Assembly (NCBI RefSeq): GCF_024437735.1
Contig: NZ_JANFQO010000019.1
Coordinates: 40,433-104,432, forward strand
Direction of reading: 5' to 3'
Origin: Tahibacter harae
GTDB lineage: Bacteria > Pseudomonadota > Gammaproteobacteria > Xanthomonadales > Rhodanobacteraceae
DNA: 64,000 nucleotides
Shown: in pieces, positions 16,945-25,449 of the stretch
Layout: each line of letters starts with the position of its first letter
Position numbering within the stretch: the first letter of the stretch is position 1
The notes under the pieces: model-generated
What the model was told of the DNA's origin: nothing
The model's database searches: none
Seen by the model: only the letters and a program-made list of their open reading frames with translations
Position numbers and translations under genes: made by a program

Positions 16945-17096
16945 GCTCGACGCTCCTGTCCCTCATCGGCCAGCGGCAGTCGCGCCGCGGCCTCGAAATC
17001 ACTGCGCCGCCGGTCGCTCCAGGCCCAGGCCCAGCCGAACAGGAACAGCACCAGCAACACGCCGGTGACGGCACCGGACACCACGCCTGCGCTCAT
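16941..17096 (-). CDS. ccoQ: cbb3 oxidase small subunit CcoQ
   Basis: 51 residues, read from the minus strand: one membrane helix ([20 protein letters not shown]) followed by a charged tail beginning with a stretch that includes [17 protein letters not shown]. Size, single helix, the AWSDRRR-type junction and position between ccoO and ccoP identify CcoQ, which stabilises the CcoP-core contact. Both ends overlap neighbouring genes by 4 nt (ATGA). The gene is too short to be picked up by a 60-residue cut-off. Confidence 0.92.
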   Translation of the reverse strand: MSAGVVSGAVTGVLLVLFLFGWAWAWSDRRRSDFEAAARLPLADEGQERRA

Positions 17097-17767
17097 GGCC
17101 GGCCTCCCGCATCATTGGTTTCATTTTTCACATTGGCCGCATTCGCCACCGCCGGCGCCTTGGGCGCGTGCCGGCCCAGGCCCTGCAGATAGGCGATCAC
17201 GGCGTCCAGCTCGGTCTTGCCGGTGACCGCGGCCGCGGCGCCGGCGATTTCCTCGTCGCTGTAGGGATCGCCCAGCGCGCGCAGCGCCTGCATCTTCTGC
17301 GTGGTCAGCGCGCCGTCGACCAGCTTGTCGCCAAGCCAGGAATACGACGGCATGTTGGATTCCGGCACCACGCTGCGCGGGTCCAGCAGATGGGCGCGGT
17401 GCCAGTCGTCGGAATAGCGTCCGCCGACGCGGGCCAGGTCCGGCCCGGTGCGCTTGCTGCCCCACTGGAACGGCCGGTCATAGACCGATTCGCCGGCGAC
17501 GGAATAGTGGCCGTAGCGTTCGGTCTCGAAACGCAGGGTGCGGATCATCTGCGAATGGCAGTTGTAGCAGCCTTCGCGTATGTACACATCGCGGCCGGCC
17601 AGCTGCAGCGGCGGATACGGCTTCACCCCGGGCAGCGGCTGTATGGTCTCGGCCTGGTACATCAGCGGCACGATCTCGGCCAGTCCGCCGAAGCTGATCG
17701 CCACCGCGATCAGCACGGCCATGACGGCGACGTTCTTCTCTACCTTGGCATGGGCATGTTCGTTCAT
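17093..17767 (-). CDS. ccoO: cbb3 oxidase subunit II, monoheme cytochrome CcoO
   Basis: 224 residues: an N-terminal anchor helix (about residues 12-33) and one cytochrome c domain whose heme site is the family-specific [11 protein letters not shown]. The sixth ligand Met is probably the one in [12 protein letters not shown]. The gene begins 10 bp after ccoN and ends 4 nt inside ccoQ. It relays electrons from CcoP to the heme b of CcoN. Confidence 0.96.
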   Translation of the reverse strand: MNEHAHAKVEKNVAVMAVLIAVAISFGGLAEIVPLMYQAETIQPLPGVKPYPPLQLAGRDVYIREGCYNCHSQMIRTLRFETERYGHYSVAGESVYDRPFQWGSKRTGPDLARVGGRYSDDWHRAHLLDPRSVVPESNMPSYSWLGDKLVDGALTTQKMQALRALGDPYSDEEIAGAAAAVTGKTELDAVIAYLQGLGRHAPKAPAVANAANVKNETNDAGGRP

Positions 17768-17777
17768 GGCGCAGTCC

Positions 17778-19217
17778 TCATGCGTGGGCGGTGGCGGCCG
17801 GCGGCAGTACCGCCGTCTCGGGCACGGGTTCGGCCAGGCGCCAGGTGCGCCAGACGTTCAAGGCCATCAGGCCCATGCCGGCCAGCACCAGCAGGCCGCC
17901 GATCAGACGGATCAGGTAATAGGGATAGGTGGCCGCCAGCGACTCGACGAAGCTGTAGGTCAAGGTGCCGTCGGCATTCGCCGCGCGCCACATCAGGCCC
18001 TGCATCACGCCGGCAATCCACATCGAGGCGATGTAGAGCACCACGCCCAGCGTATGCACCCAGAAATGCGTGTCGATCAGCCGCACCGACCACATCTGCT
18101 GCAGGCCCAGCAGGCGCGGCAGCATGGCGTAGACCGAACCGAGCGTGATCATCGCCACCCAGCCCAGCGCGCCGGCGTGGACATGGCCCACGGTCCAGTC
18201 GGTGTAGTGGCTCAGCGAGTTCACCGTCTTTATCGACATCATCGGCCCCTCGAAGGTGGCGATCATGTAGAACGACAGCGCGACGATGAGGAATTTGATG
18301 ATGGGATCGGTGCGCAGCTTGTGCCAGGCGCCGGACAGCGTCATCACGCCGTTGATCGCGCCGCCCCAGGACGGCGCCAGCAGCACCAGCGAGAACACCA
18401 TGCCCAGCGACTGCGCCCAGTCCGGCAGCGCGGTGTACTGCAGGTGATGCGGGCCGGCCCACATGTAGATCGCGATCAGCGCCCAGAAGTGGACGATGGA
18501 AAGCCGGTAGGAATATACCGGCCGCCCGGCCTGCTTGGGCACGAAGTAATACATCATGCCGAGGAAGCCCGCGGTGAGAAAAAAGCCGACCGCGTTATGG
18601 CCGTACCACCACTGCGCCATCGCATCGACCGCGCCGGTATAGAGCGAATACGACTTCAGCCAGCCCACCGGAATGGCCAGGTTGTTGACGATGTGCAGCA
18701 ACGCGACGGCAACGATGAAGCTGGCGTAGAACCAGTTCGCCACGTAGATATGCGGCACGCGGCGGCGCGCGATGGTGCCGAAGAAGACCACGCCGTAGGC
18801 CACCCAGACCAGGGTAATCAGGATGTCGATGGGCCATTCCAGCTCGGCGTATTCCTTGCCCTGGCTCAGGCCCAGCGGCAGGGTGACCGCGGCGGCCACG
18901 ATCACCGCCTGCCAGCCCCAGAACACGAAGGCGGCGAGGCGGTCGGAGAACAACCGCGCATGGCAGGTGCGCTGCACCACGTAGAAACTGGTACCCATCA
19001 GCGCACAGCCGCCGAAGGCGAAGATCACGGCATTGGTATGCAGCGGGCGCAGCCGGCCGTAGGACAGCCAGGGTATGCCCTCGGCCAGGGTGGGCCAGTA
19101 CAGCTGGGCGGCGATCAGCACGCCGACGGCCATGCCGACCACGCCCCAGACCACGGTCATCAAGGTGAATTGGCGCACTACTTTGTCGTTGTAGCGTGCC
19201 GTCGTCGAAGCGCTCAT
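17778..19217 (-). CDS. ccoN: cbb3 oxidase catalytic subunit I
   Basis: 479 residues, about twelve membrane helices, with the heme-copper oxidase histidines visible in [10 protein letters not shown] (low-spin heme side), [22 protein letters not shown] (CuB side) and HVHAGALGW. This is the proton-pumping, high-affinity O2 reductase used at low oxygen. A strong ribosome-binding site (GAGGAATTCC) precedes the ATG. An azurin gene lies 73 bp upstream in the same direction, with a stem-loop between, and the Fnr box upstream of azurin probably drives both. Confidence 0.97.
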   Translation of the reverse strand: MSASTTARYNDKVVRQFTLMTVVWGVVGMAVGVLIAAQLYWPTLAEGIPWLSYGRLRPLHTNAVIFAFGGCALMGTSFYVVQRTCHARLFSDRLAAFVFWGWQAVIVAAAVTLPLGLSQGKEYAELEWPIDILITLVWVAYGVVFFGTIARRRVPHIYVANWFYASFIVAVALLHIVNNLAIPVGWLKSYSLYTGAVDAMAQWWYGHNAVGFFLTAGFLGMMYYFVPKQAGRPVYSYRLSIVHFWALIAIYMWAGPHHLQYTALPDWAQSLGMVFSLVLLAPSWGGAINGVMTLSGAWHKLRTDPIIKFLIVALSFYMIATFEGPMMSIKTVNSLSHYTDWTVGHVHAGALGWVAMITLGSVYAMLPRLLGLQQMWSVRLIDTHFWVHTLGVVLYIASMWIAGVMQGLMWRAANADGTLTYSFVESLAATYPYYLIRLIGGLLVLAGMGLMALNVWRTWRLAEPVPETAVLPPAATAHA

Positions 19218-19250
19218 GGAATTCCTCGCGGCGCGTTGCGAATGAAAGAC

Positions 19251-19268
19251 GCCGCCGTCGCCGGCGGC
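19251..19268 (-). terminator. Stem-loop between azurin and ccoN
   Basis: On the minus strand GCCGCCG-GCGA-CGGCGGC folds into a 7-bp stem with a tetraloop and is followed by GTCTTTC. The weak T run suggests partial termination or RNA processing that would let azurin and the oxidase genes be expressed at different levels from one promoter. Confidence 0.4.
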
Positions 19269-19290
19269 GCCATCGGTGGCTGCGGCCGGC

Positions 19291-19731
19291 TCACTTCACG
19301 CTGAGCTTGCCCTTCATGATGGCCCAGTGGCCCGGGAACGAGCAGAAGAAGCTGTAGTCGCCGCCGGCCTTGAGCGCGCTGCCCGGGAAGCTGGCCGTGG
19401 TCGATTCGCCGCCGCCGACCAGCGGCGTGTGCGCGATCACGCGCTTGTCGTCGGCCGCGACATAGGCCGCCGCGGCGCCGGCCTTCTGGCCGTCCATGCC
19501 CACGGCCTGGATATCGCCGGTGGCCGCGATCACCACGTTATGGCCCATGGCCGCCACCGGCAGCTTGCCGGTGTGGGCGAGCTTGATCTGTACCGTCTTG
19601 CAGGTGGGCGAGACCGTCACTTCGGCCTGGTCGAACTTCATCTGGTCATCGGCCTTCAGGTCGATCACACAGTTTTCGGCCTGGGCGCTGAAGGCAACGC
19701 CGAGCAGGGCAAGACAGAGCAAGGTGCGCAT
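19291..19731 (-). CDS. azu: Azurin, periplasmic blue copper protein
   Basis: 146 residues with an 18-residue signal peptide ending SAQA. The mature protein has the azurin layout: an N-terminal disulfide pair, the first copper ligands in MGHNVV, and the C-terminal ligand loop [14 protein letters not shown] holding Cys, His and Met. Azurin carries electrons between periplasmic cytochromes and terminal reductases. Sitting directly upstream of ccoN under the same Fnr box suggests that here it serves the cbb3 oxidase, as electron donor or copper-responsive companion; no denitrification gene is nearby. Confidence 0.95.
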   Translation of the reverse strand: MRTLLCLALLGVAFSAQAENCVIDLKADDQMKFDQAEVTVSPTCKTVQIKLAHTGKLPVAAMGHNVVIAATGDIQAVGMDGQKAGAAAAYVAADDKRVIAHTPLVGGGESTTASFPGSALKAGGDYSFFCSFPGHWAIMKGKLSVK

Positions 19732-19792
19732 CGCGGGAATCTCATGCTGGGAACGTATGCGCGAACCTTAGGAGCGGCTGTGGCGGCCTATC

Positions 19793-19806
19793 TTGATCGA
19801 GATCAA
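19793..19806 (-). promoter_or_regulatory. Perfect Fnr box upstream of azurin-cco operon
   Basis: TTGAT-CGAG-ATCAA matches the Fnr consensus exactly. With the box centre at -41.5, transcription would begin near 19758, leaving a 27-nt leader before the azurin ATG. A weak -10-like TAAGGT lies at 19770-19765 on the minus strand, at about the right distance. Confidence 0.85.
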
Positions 19807-20184
19807 TAGCGCGGCGGACGCCGCGCCGCGGCGCGGCTTTGCGCAGGCGATGCGGCAATACGCCACAGGCACCGGAGCGGCGCTGGCGGCCAGCGGGAAG
19901 GCGGCGGGATTGCGGTCGCGCCCACCGGCGGGAAGCGGCGCGGCCCGCACCGGACGGCGGGCGAGCGGGCACTGCCGGTTCGGCCCGGCGAGGCAGAGGG
20001 CGATGACTACGCCGGGCTTGCCGGCCTGCAGGATGGCCGCGAGCGCGGCCGGCGCGCCGACGATGCGACGATGGCGACGATCAGGCGCGGCCTGTAGCGA
20101 TCCGACGCGAGCGTACGCATGCTTTCAACGCAGCCGGCATGGCGCACCGGCACGGCTGGCCGGCTCGGCGCCGCCGCCGCCGCA
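19807..20184. other. Intergenic stretch without a convincing gene
   Basis: Between the Fnr box and the receiver gene the only open frames are arginine- and alanine-rich, lack ribosome-binding sites and show no recognisable domain. They look like byproducts of high GC content. No hairpin with a T run was noticed. The two flanking genes point the same way (minus strand). Confidence 0.4.
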
Positions 20185-20577
20185 CTAGGCCCGCCGCGGC
20201 GGCGCGGCCATGAACCGCTCGATCCGCTCCACATCCAGCGGCTTGGTCCAGTGCTCGTCGAAACCGGCCCGGCGCGAACGCTCGAAATCATCCGGGTCGC
20301 CGAAACCGGTAATCGCGATCAGGTGCGAAGTACAGCCCCGCGCGCGCAGCAGCCCGGCGATCTCGCAGCCGTCCAGCCCGGCCAGGCTGATGTCCAGAAA
20401 GGCGACGTCCGGCGCGCGCCGCAGGATGTTCGCGGCGATGTCCTGCACGCTGGTCACCGGAAGAACCTCGGAATCATGGCCGATCAGACGCAGAAAATCG
20501 GCCAGCATGGTCGCCGCCGTCATGTTGTCGTCGACAATGACAGTACGACCGCCCTGCCAGGGAACGGAGCCGCCCAT
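20185..20577 (-). CDS. Stand-alone response regulator receiver (CheY-like)
   Basis: 130 residues, a single receiver domain without an output domain. The acidic pair is in TVIVDDNM, the phosphoacceptor Asp in DVAFLDISLAGLDG, the conserved Thr in IAITGFGDP and the Lys in HWTKPLD, so it should be phosphorylatable. The start at 20577 is chosen because a strong ribosome-binding site (GAGGAAGGG) lies just before it; the longer open frame would add 26 residues. No histidine kinase is adjacent, so its partner is encoded elsewhere, for example a hybrid kinase passing phosphate to this protein. Confidence 0.85.
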   Translation of the reverse strand: MGGSVPWQGGRTVIVDDNMTAATMLADFLRLIGHDSEVLPVTSVQDIAANILRRAPDVAFLDISLAGLDGCEIAGLLRARGCTSHLIAITGFGDPDDFERSRRAGFDEHWTKPLDVERIERFMAAPPRRA

Positions 20578-21016
20578 AACCCTTCCTCGCTGAACGTCGG
20601 AAGCGAACCCGACAACTTCCCCTGAAACGTGAACCATGCGCAAAACCCTACGCATCCGTCAATCGGGGATGGCGCCTGGCGCCGGGGAGCGGCGATATGG
20701 TTGCCGGTGCGGAGGGCTTGAATCCGCCTGTGGACGGAGGGAGTGAAGGCTCCCGGCGTGGGCAGTGGTCGGGGACATTCCATGGCCTGGGGCATCCACA
20801 TTCCGCGCGCAGCGCGCCCTTCCGCCCCGCCCCGCTCCGGCGAATACCGCGCGCAATTCCCGCGCGACACCCGCGCCCCGCACCCCGCGCCTTCCCGCCC
20901 ATCCCCGCAATTTCTAGGCTTATTCCCTCGCCGCCGCTGGTGGAAACCCCGTACGGACAAGAACGTGCAAATTGATACATTGCAGTCAACCAAGGGCTCT
21001 GCACGAGGGAAGAGCC
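20578..21016. other. Intergenic stretch without a convincing gene
   Basis: About 440 bp between divergent genes (receiver on minus, 91-aa gene on plus). It should hold both promoters, but I could not single out confident -35/-10 elements. The open frames here are low-complexity and arginine/proline-rich. Confidence 0.35.
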
Positions 21017-21292
21017 ATGAGTCTCAGCTGGACCAATACGCACTCGGTCGCGATCAACCAGGAACCGGAAGTCGCCCGCGAAACCCTGCTCAACATCCTT
21101 TTTGAAGCGATGCCGCAGGGCCACTACCGGGTCCGTCAGGTTCCCACCCCGCGCGACGGCTGGCCCACGTTCGCGATTGAACTGGATACGGACCTGTACC
21201 GCGGCGACCTGAACCCGATGCGGACCTGGCAGCACATCGCCGATGCGCTGCACGAGGACCAGCTGTGCGGATTGCAGTGCCGCATTCTCTGA
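21017..21292 (+). CDS. Small hypothetical protein
   Basis: 91 residues, soluble, balanced composition unlike the arginine-rich spurious frames around it. A good ribosome-binding site (GAGGGAAG) lies 5-6 nt before the ATG. The sequence is acidic, with a motif PTPRDGWPTFAIELDTDLY and a C-terminal pair of cysteines (LCGLQCRIL). I do not recognise the family. It is isolated: 439 bp from the gene before it and about 700 bp from the next. Confidence 0.6.
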   Translation: MSLSWTNTHSVAINQEPEVARETLLNILFEAMPQGHYRVRQVPTPRDGWPTFAIELDTDLYRGDLNPMRTWQHIADALHEDQLCGLQCRIL

Positions 21293-21988
21293 ATTCCCGG
21301 CGGCCGCGCCGGATCACGTTGCGGATTCGCGGCCAGCAGGAGCAGCGGGCAGGGACGCCCCACCGTTGACCAGCCTGGATGAGGTTTCGGCGCAGCCGCA
21401 CGGACGCTCCGCCACCTCCCGCAATCTCATCCGGGCTATTTATGCAGCAGGTTCCGCCAGTTCGACGGGGCCTGGATGGCACCGACCGGCAGAGCCAGGA
21501 AGCCTGCCGACCTGCCTCGGCGCCATCCAGGCAATTTCACCGGATGCCAGGCACGGCAGCGGCGGAGCCCCGGGAACTGAAAATGCAACCGGGATTTCAA
21601 TTGAGGACATGCAGCCGCCGCCGGCACTGAACACAGCGGCACAGGAACAGATCCGGCCCGCGGCCCCCGATGCCGCAGCCGCCACAGTACACAGGACAGC
21701 GGTCGTTTCGAGCAGAGCTTGAGTGTGGAGGAGCGATAGCAAAGCCAATGCCCGGGCCAGCTATTTCCCCAACCTCCTCCGCACTCACTCTTTTTTGCCG
21801 CATCCCTCCAGCCGCATCACGGGCAGCAGCGCCGCACGCATGGGCCCGCTTCCCCGCCGGCAGCCACGGCGTTGGATCCATCGCCCGCGGACACCCGCGC
21901 CACAGCGCCCCGCACCCGCCCGTCCGCACCGTCCCATCCGGCTCCCTGCGCGATGTTCGGCACCGGTCCCGCGAATACCGCCAAGCGC
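21293..21988. other. About 700 bp without a convincing gene
   Basis: Several open frames of 80-160 codons overlap on both strands, but their translations are low-complexity with no domain, no signal peptide and no ribosome-binding site. I see no RNA gene, repeat or strong terminator. Confidence 0.35.
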
Positions 21989-22990
21989 TCACCCCTGCAT
22001 CCACCCATCCGGGCTCGCCGCCTGATCCATATGCCGCAGCAGCCGCGCCAGGGTAATCACGTCCTGGCGGTTGTGCTCCAGCACGCGCAGCAAATTGGTG
22101 CTGAAGCCCTGGCGCAGCCAGCTGCGCCAGGCGGCAGGGGCTTCCGAGCCGGGCAGGTCGTCCTCGCGCACGATCTGCAGCAGGCGCCGTTCTATCGTGG
22201 CCAGACGGCAGTTCTCCCAGCGCCCGCGGTAGGCGCGGCGCACCGGGTGCAGCAAGTCCACATGCGCGCAGGGCTTGATTGGATCGGGCAGGCGCTGCAG
22301 GCGGTAGCGCGCGGCCAACAGCGGTGCGTCGTAGCTGCGGCCGTTGTAGCTGACCAGCACGCTGTCGGGCTGTATCCAGCGCGCGAACTCGGCCAGCATC
22401 GCGGCTTCGCCGGACAGGGCGCTGAGATACAGCTGACGCACCCGCAGTCCGCCCTCGCGCCAGTCCGCAGCCCCCAGCATGAAAGCGCGCGTGCCGGAGC
22501 CGCCGGCCAGCCCGGTGGTCTCGCTGTCGAAGCAGAGGAAGCGCTCGCAGGGGACCGGCTCGGCCTGGGGCCAGCGCGGCGGCAGCAGCGCGGCCGGCCC
22601 CGGATCGGGAAAATGCTGCTCGACGAAGTAGAGGCCGGGCGCGATCTCCTCGCCGCGCAGCGGCGCGGCCGACGGCGCACGGCGCGGCGGCGGCAGTTCG
22701 GACGCCGGACGCAGATCGAGCAGACGGCGCAGCCGCTGCAGCTCCGCCGCGACCGGTGCCCCTGATCGCGCCGGCAGGCCCGGCGCCGGCTTCGCTGGAG
22801 ATAGCGGCGAAGCCGCAGATGACGATTCCGCCGCAACGCGCGGCACCGCTTCCGCACCTTCGCCCGCGAGCGATTCAACGGCCGCGTTTGCCGGCGTTTG
22901 CGCCGCTGTCGCCGCGCTCCTGGAACCCGCCGCGGAAACCGCCCCCGCCTGCCGCCGCAGCCGCTGCAATTTCTCCAGCAGCGCGCTCAT
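21989..22990 (-). CDS. RNase H-fold exonuclease, YprB/MrfB-like
   Basis: 333 residues. A disordered Ala/Pro-rich N-terminal third (about residues 15-115) is followed by a DnaQ-like 3'-5' exonuclease core: motif I FDSETTGLAGG, motif II YNGRSYDAPLL, and a late HNRQDVITLARL supplying the last acidic metal ligand. This is the YprB_RNaseH-like family. In Bacillus subtilis the yprB product (MrfB) is an exonuclease acting with the helicase MrfA (YprA) in repair of mitomycin C damage. Here the gene overlaps the helicase gene upstream by 4 nt, the same pairing. The proline-rich leader looks lineage-specific. Confidence 0.85.
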   Translation of the reverse strand: MSALLEKLQRLRRQAGAVSAAGSRSAATAAQTPANAAVESLAGEGAEAVPRVAAESSSAASPLSPAKPAPGLPARSGAPVAAELQRLRRLLDLRPASELPPPRRAPSAAPLRGEEIAPGLYFVEQHFPDPGPAALLPPRWPQAEPVPCERFLCFDSETTGLAGGSGTRAFMLGAADWREGGLRVRQLYLSALSGEAAMLAEFARWIQPDSVLVSYNGRSYDAPLLAARYRLQRLPDPIKPCAHVDLLHPVRRAYRGRWENCRLATIERRLLQIVREDDLPGSEAPAAWRSWLRQGFSTNLLRVLEHNRQDVITLARLLRHMDQAASPDGWMQG

Positions 22991-25380
22991 GCCGCATCCA
23001 GCATTGCCAGCACGCGCGCCGCCTGCTGCCTGGGCGTGGCCGCGCCGGTCTCGGCCGCGGCCAGCACCGGGCCTACGCAGGCGGGGCAGCCGGCGCGGCA
23101 GGCGCAGGACTGGATCAGCTCGCGTGCCGCGCGCACCAGCTCGGCCTGCACGCGGAACAGCGGATCGCTCAGGCCCACGCCGCCGGGATAGTTGTCATAC
23201 AAATACACCGTCGGCGTGAAGCGCTCGCCGTCCGCCGCAGCGTCGATGCCGGCCTGCCAGCGCCCGCGGCCCTGGCGGTCATGCTCGACGAAGGCGTTGC
23301 CGTCGCCGCTGCCCACCGATTTCATCAGGTCGCGCGCCTCGGCCATCACGCGCACGCTGGCGACGGTATGCAGCACCGCGGCGGCACCGAGGAAACCGTC
23401 CAGCGCGTCCTGGCGCGAGGCAAATTCGGTCTCCAGCGCCTCCTGCGGCAGCTGCCACCACAGCGCGGTGGTATGCAGTTCCTGGTCGGGCAGGCTGACC
23501 GGGCCGTAGCCGATGTTCTCGTGGGTGTAGTAGCGGATCTTCTTGTAGCCGGCGACGCGGCGCACCACATGCACCTCGCCCAGGTACGCCCCGCCCTGCC
23601 CCGCGCGCACGCCGTCGAAGCGCTCCAGCACCTTGAGCCGGGTGTAGTCGATGGCGTCGGTGTAGTAGTCCGCATGGGTGCGCGTGACATAGGCCTTGCG
23701 CCCTTCCCAGTCCAGCCGTTCCACCTGATACGGCACGGACTGCACCATGTGGATGGCGCCTTCGTACAAGGTCAGCGCGGCGCTGGAATAATCCACTTCG
23801 GCAATGATGGACTGGCGCCCTTCGCTGCGGTCGATCACGACGAAATTGCCGTCGGCGACCGAGCGCAGGTTCACCGCGATGGCCGGATATGCGTCGGCGA
23901 TCCATTCCCAGCGCGTTCCCTCATGGTGGATGACCTCGGATTCGGCCAGCACCTGCAGATAAGCCTCCGGCTGCACCGGACCGAAGCTGTCGCCGTCGAC
24001 GAAGGGCAGCTCGAACGCGGCGCAGCGGATATGGTCGAGCAGGATCAGCGGCTGGTCCGGTGCGATGCGCGCCTGCTCCGGCGGCGCGCTGCGGAAGAAT
24101 TCGGGATGGCGCACGATGTACTGGTCCAGCGCCTGGCTGGAGGCGACCAGCACGCCTATCGCCGCCTGCTGGCGCCGGCCGGCGCGGCCGAAACGCTGCC
24201 AGGTCGCCGCGACCGAACCGGGATAGCCCTGCAGCAGCACCACGTCCAGCGCGCCGATGTCCACGCCCAGTTCCAGCGCCGAGGTGCTGACCAGGCCGGC
24301 GATATCGCCGCTGCGCATCAGCTGCTCGGTGCGGCGGCGTTCGGTCGGCAGGTAGCCGCCGCGGTAGGCGTGGATGCGCGCCGGCTTGCGCGGGTCGTTG
24401 TCGAACACATCCTTGAGGTATTTGGTCAGCACTTCCACCATCAGCCGCGACGGCGCGAACACCAGGGTCTTGAGCTTGGCGCGTATCGCCGCGCGCGCGA
24501 TGCGCGTGACCTGCGAGCGCGCCGAGGCGCGCAGGCCCAGGTCCGGGTTCACCACCGGCGGGTTCCACAGCAGCACATGCTTCTCGCCGGCCGGCGCGCC
24601 GCTTTCCTCGATCGCATGGACCGGGCGCCCGATCAGGTTCTCCGCGTGCTCGCGCGGATTGCCTATCGTCGCCGAGCACAGGATGAACACCGGCTCGGCG
24701 CCATAGAACGCGCAGATTCGCGCCAGCCGGCGCAGCACATTGGCCAGGTGCGAGCCGAACACGCCGCGGTAGCTGTGGATCTCGTCGATGACGACGTAGC
24801 GCAGGTTCTCGAAGAACTGCGCCCACTTGGTGTGATGGGGCAGCATGCCCTGGTGCAGCATGTCCGGGTTGCTGACCACGATATCGCCGTGCAGCCGCAC
24901 TGCCTGGCGCGCATCGCCCGGCGTATCGCCGTCGAAGGTGCAGGCGCGCAGGCCGAGATTCCCGGCGCGGTTGAGTTCCAGCAGCTCGGCGACCTGGTCC
25001 TGGGCCAGGGCCTTGGTCGGAAACAGGTACAGCGCCTTGGCCCGCTGCTGCATGGCCGCGTGCACCACGGGCAAGGTATAGCACAGCGTCTTGCCCGAAG
25101 CCGTCGGCGTGACGACGACGGTATGCCGCCCCTGCTGCACGCTGGCCCAGGCCTCGGCCTGATGGCTGTACAGCCGCTCCACGCCGCGCGCGAGCAGGGC
25201 GCGGCGCAGATCCGGATGCAGCTCCGCCGGCAGCTCGGCGTAGCGCCCTTCCCGCGCCGGCACCGTGAACTGGCCGGTGATGCGGTCGGCATAGCGCTCG
25301 GCCAGGCGCGCCAGCAGGCGGCCGGGGTTCGGCGGCGCGGGCAAGTTGTCGGCGATCAGGCGGGCGAGGTTGGTGGACAT
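22987..25380 (-). CDS. DEAH-box helicase with DUF1998 Zn domain, YprA/MrfA-like
   Basis: 797 residues. Superfamily 2 motifs are in order: Walker A TPTASGKTL, motif II VVIDEIHSY, SAT in LCSATIGNP, and motif VI QRFGRAGRRQQ. The C-terminal DUF1998 region ends with a four-cysteine cluster, CACRAGCPACVGP, the zinc site of the MrfA family. MrfA is a 3'-5' DNA helicase of an alternative nucleotide excision pathway that acts on mitomycin adducts in Bacillus. The 4-nt overlap with the exonuclease gene means the two are made together, in the order helicase then nuclease. Confidence 0.92.
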   Translation of the reverse strand: MSTNLARLIADNLPAPPNPGRLLARLAERYADRITGQFTVPAREGRYAELPAELHPDLRRALLARGVERLYSHQAEAWASVQQGRHTVVVTPTASGKTLCYTLPVVHAAMQQRAKALYLFPTKALAQDQVAELLELNRAGNLGLRACTFDGDTPGDARQAVRLHGDIVVSNPDMLHQGMLPHHTKWAQFFENLRYVVIDEIHSYRGVFGSHLANVLRRLARICAFYGAEPVFILCSATIGNPREHAENLIGRPVHAIEESGAPAGEKHVLLWNPPVVNPDLGLRASARSQVTRIARAAIRAKLKTLVFAPSRLMVEVLTKYLKDVFDNDPRKPARIHAYRGGYLPTERRRTEQLMRSGDIAGLVSTSALELGVDIGALDVVLLQGYPGSVAATWQRFGRAGRRQQAAIGVLVASSQALDQYIVRHPEFFRSAPPEQARIAPDQPLILLDHIRCAAFELPFVDGDSFGPVQPEAYLQVLAESEVIHHEGTRWEWIADAYPAIAVNLRSVADGNFVVIDRSEGRQSIIAEVDYSSAALTLYEGAIHMVQSVPYQVERLDWEGRKAYVTRTHADYYTDAIDYTRLKVLERFDGVRAGQGGAYLGEVHVVRRVAGYKKIRYYTHENIGYGPVSLPDQELHTTALWWQLPQEALETEFASRQDALDGFLGAAAVLHTVASVRVMAEARDLMKSVGSGDGNAFVEHDRQGRGRWQAGIDAAADGERFTPTVYLYDNYPGGVGLSDPLFRVQAELVRAARELIQSCACRAGCPACVGPVLAAAETGAATPRQQAARVLAMLDAA

Positions 25381-25449
25381 GGGCTGGTTCCGGCCGGGAC
25401 AAGGGCGCGGCTATAGCCTGCTGAGGTCTCATCGCCTGAGACGCCGCGC

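Noticed and set aside
21243..21722. 159-codon plus-strand frame after the 91-aa gene
   Set aside because: Overlaps the end of that gene, low-complexity translation, no ribosome-binding site.
22756..25416. 886-codon plus-strand frame opposite the helicase gene
   Set aside because: Shadow of the helicase; composition is His/Arg/Gln-rich and no motif appears.
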